Position numbers and translations under genes: made by a program. The notes below the pieces were generated by a model. That model was given only the letters and a program-made list of their open reading frames with translations, did not search any database and had not been told where the DNA came from. Source: Phormidium sp. OSCR (GTDB taxonomy: Bacteria > Cyanobacteriota > Cyanobacteriia > Cyanobacteriales > Geitlerinemataceae). From it: a stretch of DNA of 64,000 nt. This document shows, piece after piece, positions 57,700 through 64,000 of the stretch. The DNA lies in the NCBI GenBank assembly GCA_001314905.1, contig LJZT01000010.1:1-64000 (forward strand), in the 5' to 3' direction. Each line of letters starts with the position of its first letter. The stretch's first letter is position 1.

Positions 57700-57902
57700 G
57701 GACTGACTGATGATTGGGACACTAACGTGATTAGTAAATCCGTGGAAAGATAAGCTGCCGTTATTTACGCTAGAGCATCCTAAAACCATCGATAGGTCTG
57801 CATTGGATGAATTTTACATTTCGATACATCACACATCAAGTTGTAGGTCAACGCTGGGCCAGCTAAGTCCTATCGGTGCTACTGTCCCCAAACCCCCCAC
57901 CG

Positions 57903-57908
57903 TATAAT
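57903..57908 (+). promoter_or_regulatory. Candidate -10 element
   Basis: A perfect TATAAT about 37 bp before the start of the coiled-coil/HicA-like gene; no good -35 at the right distance. It suggests that gene is transcribed separately from the cluster upstream. Confidence 0.3.
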
Positions 57909-57944
57909 GGGATACCAGCAGCCTTCAGACTTTAGCCTTAGCCG

Positions 57945-59714
57945 ATGACCTTCACGTTTCTTCGCCGCCATCGCCGCCTTCTCCTTCATAGCCTTGGTCG
58001 ATTGAGCCTGATTAGTATCACCGCCGTCAGTATCGCCACCATCTCCAATTGGGCCAATTATCGCAACTACTCGAAGGGAACGATGTTTCGGGTAGAAACC
58101 GTGGACTTCAACCTTTTAAGCCATAGCTTACCCACCAAACTCTCCTATCTGCTGATTGAAAACCAACCCCAAGAAATTCAAACCACCCTAGAGAGTAACT
58201 ACGGACGATTTGGTTTAGTTGTTACAGATTGTACCAGCGATCGCCCCGACTGTCCCAACCAAACCATCCTCCATCAGTCCCCCCAAACTCCCACCATTTT
58301 TCCCGCAGACTTAGAAAATCATCCCTTCGATCTACTACGAGATCCGCCGCCACTCTTCGCCGAATCAACCTATCGCCAACCCGACCACACAGACCCGATC
58401 GCCACAGGACAAACCAATCCCGGAGACATCATCGGACGCGTCTATTATCTTCGTCACCGTCCCCCCACATTTATTGACGATTATCGCGGCTGGCTCCTCA
58501 ATCCCCTCCAACTCAGCGGTTCTCGTTTTATTTACCTCTTAACCACCATTTTTTTTCTCACCGGTGGGGTCATGACTTGGGTCATGATCGAGATTATTCT
58601 CTATAGTCAACGCAAAAAACGCCAAGAACTGCAACGAGATGCCCAAACCCTCAAACAGCAGCTCGAAAGCCAACTCCAACAAATTCCTAAACTCCTGCAA
58701 GAACGGGAACTCGCTCGCCGCGAACTCGACGCCTACCGAGAAAAGCAGCAACAGCAAACCCAAGACTTGCAGAGCCTCATTGACGACTATGAAACCCAAC
58801 TTTCTGAATTTGAAGAACAGCAACAAGCAAGCGTCCAAACTCTCCAACAATTAGAGCAAGAATTAGCCACCGTTATTGAGTCTCAAACCGAGGCCCAAGA
58901 GCAAATTCAGGAACGGGAGCGCAACATCGCTCAACTCAAAAAAGCTCAACAGGAAAAAGACCAACAGCAATGGGAACGAACGCAAGTTTTAGAACAGTTG
59001 CGCGAAGACCTACAAATTGCTCAAGCCAGAGCCGCCAAAGCTCAACAGGAAACCGAAAAACTCAATCAGATTATTGCCGCTCTCACCGGCGATCGCAACC
59101 TCGCCCAACAGCAATATCAAGAACTCAAACAACAACTCGATCAGGACGTTGATAATCCCGGCTTCAAAAAAGCCCTCGAAACCTCCCGTCGAGAATTAGA
59201 ACGAGTGCAGCAACAAGCTCAAGAACGAGAACTTGAAGTTATCCAAGAAAATGAATATCTCAAAGAAGAACTCGAACAAATCATCGAAGATAATCAAGAA
59301 TTTGAAATGTATGCCCTCGAACAAAATGAACTCTTAGAACAAGAAAAATCAAAGCTCACCCAGCAAAACCTTGAATTACAGGCCAATAAAATCTATATTG
59401 AAGACCGAATACATCAACTTGAAATCTTCGAAGAAGCCATCAAAAATAGTGACCCCGAAGACCGAGAAACACAAGCCCAAATTCATCGCTTAATCTTTTC
59501 AGAAATGCCCCATATCTCAGGGCGACGAATTATTAACGCCCTCAAAAAAATAGGCTTCACCGAAACCCATACCACCGGCAGCCATGCCCACCTCAAAAAA
59601 ACCGAAACCCATACCTGTATCGTTCCCGTCCATCCTGACTTACCCCCCGGAACCCTTAAACATATCCTCAAAGATGCCCGAGTCAGCATCGAAGAACTCA
59701 AAGAGCATCTCTGA
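57945..59714 (+). CDS. Membrane-anchored coiled-coil protein with C-terminal HicA-like domain
   Basis: 589 residues. Two membrane helices (~12-34, ~188-212) bracket an extracytoplasmic domain of ~150 residues (possibly a sensor). A very long coiled coil (~215-510, rich in Gln and Glu) follows. The last ~70 residues match HicA: SGRRIINALKKIGF, TTGSHAHLKK with His547 at the catalytic position, and VPVHPDLPPGTLKHILKDA. HicA is an mRNA-cleaving toxin normally about 60-80 residues long and paired with HicB. No HicB gene lies beside it. It may act in signalling or defence, or the domain may only bind RNA. Confidence 0.8.
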   Translation: MTFTFLRRHRRLLLHSLGRLSLISITAVSIATISNWANYRNYSKGTMFRVETVDFNLLSHSLPTKLSYLLIENQPQEIQTTLESNYGRFGLVVTDCTSDRPDCPNQTILHQSPQTPTIFPADLENHPFDLLRDPPPLFAESTYRQPDHTDPIATGQTNPGDIIGRVYYLRHRPPTFIDDYRGWLLNPLQLSGSRFIYLLTTIFFLTGGVMTWVMIEIILYSQRKKRQELQRDAQTLKQQLESQLQQIPKLLQERELARRELDAYREKQQQQTQDLQSLIDDYETQLSEFEEQQQASVQTLQQLEQELATVIESQTEAQEQIQERERNIAQLKKAQQEKDQQQWERTQVLEQLREDLQIAQARAAKAQQETEKLNQIIAALTGDRNLAQQQYQELKQQLDQDVDNPGFKKALETSRRELERVQQQAQERELEVIQENEYLKEELEQIIEDNQEFEMYALEQNELLEQEKSKLTQQNLELQANKIYIEDRIHQLEIFEEAIKNSDPEDRETQAQIHRLIFSEMPHISGRRIINALKKIGFTETHTTGSHAHLKKTETHTCIVPVHPDLPPGTLKHILKDARVSIEELKEHL

Positions 59715-59718
59715 CAGC

Positions 59719-59754
59719 CATCCCCAGAACCCTCAGCATCCCCAGAACCCTCAG
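59719..59754. repeat. Perfect 18-bp tandem duplication
   Basis: CATCCCCAGAACCCTCAG occurs twice head to tail, just after the stop of the coiled-coil/HicA-like gene and before eno. Confidence 0.85.
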
Positions 59755-59866
59755 CAATTGTCAGGAAATCTCCAACGGGGCCAAAGAACCCCCCCATGCA
59801 CCGTATGATATTTGGGGTGCATGAAGCCCACGGCGGCTTGCCAGACGCTCGCCCTGTCGTTACTAG

Positions 59867-61177
<1,311 letters not shown>

Positions 61178-61178
61178 C

Positions 61179-61228
61179 CAAAAACCAGCCCCCCAGCCGA
61201 AACAGAACAGGCTGCTTCGACTGGGGGG
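61179..61228 (-). terminator. Terminator between eno and the CAAD gene
   Basis: CCCCCCAG...CGAA pairs with TTCG...CTGGGGGG; on the minus strand the stem is followed by TTTTT (AAAAA at 61180-61185 on plus), so it mainly ends the CAAD transcript. It may also stop eno from the other side. Confidence 0.65.
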
Positions 61229-61308
61229 AGCGATCGAGACCGTTACGTCAGATCCGTCTCTACAAGAAGAATTGGGCAGCTCATCAAGAACTCACCCATT
61301 CCCGAGAA

Positions 61309-61746
61309 CTAGGAGCCAGTGACTCGATTAGTGAAATTAACAATCTTGCTTTGTAACTCCTTACGCGCCTCAGCCGTAAGCAGAAAGCGGAAGATGAACC
61401 AACCCGAATAGCCGATGCCGACCAACTCAAAGATGGGAGACAGCAGTGGGATATCGTTAATGGCATCAATAACAGACAAGGTTAAGTAGAGTGCGACAAG
61501 CGCCCCCACCACCAACGCCACATTGATGAGCGGCTTCTTGTATTCCGAGAAAAAGTGACCCACAATCCCAAATAGGTCAGACAAGACCGAGAGGACTTGT
61601 GCCTTCACTTCGTTAAACTGGTCTTTGTTCTCCGTATTTCCCGCCGAGTTGGAGATCTGAAGTTCCCCTCCCTTCGATTCGACTGCTGCGGCAGGCTGAT
61701 CTGGGGTTGTGGTTTGTTCTCCGTTGGGGGTCGTTTCTGAAGTCAT
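61309..61746 (-). CDS. CAAD domain thylakoid membrane protein
   Basis: 145 residues from the ATG at 61746; the frame stays open upstream but homology and acidic N-terminus begin here. An acidic, Pro/Thr/Gln-rich N-terminal ~50 residues, then the CAAD membrane domain with two helices (PLINVALVVGALVALYLTLS and GIGYSGWFIFRFLL). CAAD is also attached to some cyanobacterial aminoacyl-tRNA synthetases, where it anchors them to thylakoids; stand-alone forms resemble plant CURT1, which bends thylakoid edges. Confidence 0.9.
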   Translation of the reverse strand: MTSETTPNGEQTTTPDQPAAAVESKGGELQISNSAGNTENKDQFNEVKAQVLSVLSDLFGIVGHFFSEYKKPLINVALVVGALVALYLTLSVIDAINDIPLLSPIFELVGIGYSGWFIFRFLLTAEARKELQSKIVNFTNRVTGS

Positions 61747-61864
61747 AATTAAAACCCTTAGAATGACAACGTTGATTTTATCTGAGAGCGTCCCGACCTT
61801 AAATCTTAGAGCGTCCCGAACAGTCGCAATCCTACACCACATCCTAACCCTTCATCAGGATGCG

Positions 61865-61966
61865 ATGCCAAACTTCCCTGAGACTAAAGCAGAGCCGTCC
61901 AAATTGCAAGTCAGTCTCACGACAATCCCCAAAGAATACCCCTTAACCGACTTCAGCCAAGCCTAA
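61865..61966 (+). CDS. Possible small ORF coupled to mutL
   Basis: 33 codons (MPNFPETKAEPSK...) with AGGATG just upstream and a stop that overlaps the mutL start (TAATG). This could be a translational leader. No homologue known to me; it may be chance. Confidence 0.2.
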   Translation: MPNFPETKAEPSKLQVSLTTIPKEYPLTDFSQA

Positions 61967-63681
61967 TGCCTGTTTCCTCTCCCTCCCTATCTCTGCGCGC
62001 CTCTTCTACTGTGTCCCCAACCCTGTCCACAATCGCAACCCTCCCGGATGATGTGGTTCATGCGATCGCCGCCGGAGAAGTCATCGACTCGATCGCCGCC
62101 GTCGTCCGAGAACTGGCCGAAAACGCCCTCGACGCCGGAGCCAGCCGCATTGCCGTCTCCGTAGACCCCCAACAGTGGCGCATCCGCGTCGCCGACAACG
62201 GCTGTGGCATGACCTGCGACGACCTCCAACAAGCCGCCCGCCCCCACAGCACCAGTAAAATTAACCACATCGACGACCTCGGGCGCATCACCAGTCTTGG
62301 CTTTCGCGGCGAAGCCCTCCATAGCCTCGCCCAACTGGCCCAACTCGACATCTATAGTCGCCAGGGCGACGACCCCGGCTGGCACGCCTCCTATAGCCGT
62401 CACGGCCGCATCACCCGCCTTGTCCCCGCCGCCGTTGCCCCCGGAACCGTCGTTGAAGTGCAGCAATTATTCCAACGCTGGCAACAACGGCGGGATGCCC
62501 TTCCCAGCCCACCGCAACAACTGCGGGCCGTCCAGCGAACCCTCTATGACCTGGCCCTGTGCCATCCCCAGGTCTCCTGGCAAGTCCGCAAAGGTTCAAA
62601 ACCCTGGTTTAGCCTCAGCCCCGGCCAAAACGCCCAGCAAATTCTCCCCCAACTGCTGCGAGGCGTCCGTCGTAATGACCTCTATTACAGCCACAGTGAG
62701 TACAACCACAGTGAGACATTAGAACTGGTACTCGGTCGTCCCGATCGCTGTCATCGCGGCCGCCCCGACTGGCTCAAATTCGCCGTCAACGGCCGAGTCG
62801 TCAACCTGCCTAACCTCGAACAGACCCTCCTCAGCGTCCTCTCGCGATCGCTCCCCCGAAACCGCTATCCCCTCTGTTTCCTCCATCTCCACGTCCCCCC
62901 CCAACAGATCGATTGGAACCGCCATCCCGCCAAACGGGAAATCTACCTACAAAACAGCGACCATTGGCAAACCCAGCTACGCGAAGCCCTCCATCGCACC
63001 CTCGCCCTAGACAGCCACGACGGCCGCGACCATTCCCGCGTCCGGCAACTACTGCGAGTCCAAGAATCCTCCGGCCAGTACCACGTCCAAGACACACCCA
63101 TAGACCCCACTCAGGCGTCCCAGAAGCCCCCCGAACGCCCCCTCATGCCCCTGCGAGCCATCGGCCAAGCCAACCGCACCTACATCGTCGCCGAACACCC
63201 CGACGGCCTCTGGCTCGTCGAACAGCACATCGCCCATGAACGAGTCATCTACGAACAACTTTGCCAAGACTGGGCCTTACAAGACCTCGACCCTCCCATC
63301 ATCCTCTCAGGTCTCACCACCGCCCAACTCGACAACCTACAGCACATCGGCATTACCGTTGACCCCTTTGGCGACGGACTCTGGGCCTTGCGCCAAGCCC
63401 CCATCCCCCTGGCCCAACGAGATGACTGTGCCGACGCCCTACGAGAACTCAGCCAAGGCAGCTTAGAAGAAGCCCAAGTCGCCACCGCCTGCCGCAGTGC
63501 CATTCGCAACGGAACCCTCCTCACCCTCAAAGAAATGCAGCAACTCCTCGATCGCTGGCAACAGACCCGTAACCCCCACACCTGCCCCCATGGACGACCC
63601 ATCTATCTCCCCCTCAACGAATCCTCCCTCGGCCGTTACTTCCGCCGCAGTTGGGTCATCGGTAAAAGTCATGGAATTTAA
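61966..63681 (+). CDS. mutL: DNA mismatch repair protein MutL
   Basis: 571 residues. The GHKL ATPase domain has AGEVIDSIAAVVRELAENALDAG, DNGCGM and GFRGEAL. The DNA-binding transducer domain contains VNGRVV and HPAKREIY. The C-terminal dimerisation domain contains ACRSAIRNG and CPHGRPI. The Q-H-A-A-H-E-R-type motif reads EQHIAHERVIYE, with Glu for the first Asp of the endonuclease metal site. The linker between halves is short. Forms a mismatch repair complex with MutS; mutS is not in the window. Confidence 0.95.
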   Translation: MPVSSPSLSLRASSTVSPTLSTIATLPDDVVHAIAAGEVIDSIAAVVRELAENALDAGASRIAVSVDPQQWRIRVADNGCGMTCDDLQQAARPHSTSKINHIDDLGRITSLGFRGEALHSLAQLAQLDIYSRQGDDPGWHASYSRHGRITRLVPAAVAPGTVVEVQQLFQRWQQRRDALPSPPQQLRAVQRTLYDLALCHPQVSWQVRKGSKPWFSLSPGQNAQQILPQLLRGVRRNDLYYSHSEYNHSETLELVLGRPDRCHRGRPDWLKFAVNGRVVNLPNLEQTLLSVLSRSLPRNRYPLCFLHLHVPPQQIDWNRHPAKREIYLQNSDHWQTQLREALHRTLALDSHDGRDHSRVRQLLRVQESSGQYHVQDTPIDPTQASQKPPERPLMPLRAIGQANRTYIVAEHPDGLWLVEQHIAHERVIYEQLCQDWALQDLDPPIILSGLTTAQLDNLQHIGITVDPFGDGLWALRQAPIPLAQRDDCADALRELSQGSLEEAQVATACRSAIRNGTLLTLKEMQQLLDRWQQTRNPHTCPHGRPIYLPLNESSLGRYFRRSWVIGKSHGI

Positions 63682-63773
63682 ACAATGCGAAGTATTGCGA
63701 AGTTTCCCCCTAGACTGTTGACAACTGTTACAGCCCCTATCCATAATTTTAGATTGTGTAAACTTCACCCTAA

Positions 63774-64000
<227 letters not shown>

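Overview
The window comes from a filamentous cyanobacterium. It carries psbA (photosystem II D1), the octamer palindrome GCGATCGC (HIP1) throughout, 7-bp tandem repeats (STRR type), ictB, a CAAD protein, a GUN4 protein, genes that look like the hormogonium polysaccharide (hps) set, and a small gene that looks like patX (signal peptide plus HRGSGR). patX and hps genes are typical of multicellular cyanobacteria. Heterocyst formation cannot be judged from this window. I saw no tRNA, rRNA or CRISPR array.

Layout. 0-5.8 kb: psbA (cut by the left edge), a HIT protein behind a heptamer repeat, a ThiO-like flavoenzyme, the arginine dihydrolase AgrE/ArgZ, and bioD. 5.8-13 kb: a minus-strand sugar polymer cluster (hpsO, hpsN, and two tandem hpsL-like membrane proteins), with a divergent glycosyltransferase-GtrA fusion. 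13-18.6 kb: an HtrA-type protease, a nucleotidyltransferase, a GUN4 protein, a GAF protein with a broken kinase core, a HEAT-repeat protein and a lone ABC permease. 18.6-21.7 kb: an AT-richer island with a decayed IS1 transposase fragment, a methyltransferase-endonuclease pair and a GIY-YIG protein. 21.9-31.2 kb: pgk, a universal stress protein, ylqF, an EF-G-like GTPase, patX, a flavoprotein, ictB and an RRM protein. 31.2-40.1 kb: a 780-bp stretch without a recognised gene, a membrane protein with a Pro-rich linker, a DUF3352 protein, polA, a PHP protein, a small unknown protein and a NarL-type response regulator.

40.2-57.7 kb is the most unusual part. A divergent VWA-like lipoprotein faces a long plus-strand run: a four-helix membrane protein, a tubulin-like GTPase, a protein with an inactive-STAND-like C-terminus, a MoxR AAA+ ATPase, a VWA protein, a 1353-residue Hsp70/actin-fold protein, and four proteins sharing a roughly 110-residue domain that I do not recognise (five copies; joined in turn to a zinc ribbon, duplicated, joined to membrane helices, and joined to a seven-bladed WD40 propeller). 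The MoxR-VWA-iSTAND part resembles NTPase-based conflict systems proposed for multicellular bacteria. The tubulin-like, Hsp70-like and repeated-domain parts look like a further, possibly undescribed, layer. Directly after it lies a membrane-anchored coiled-coil protein ending in a HicA toxin-like domain.

57.9-64 kb returns to housekeeping genes: eno, a CAAD protein, mutL and the start of purA.
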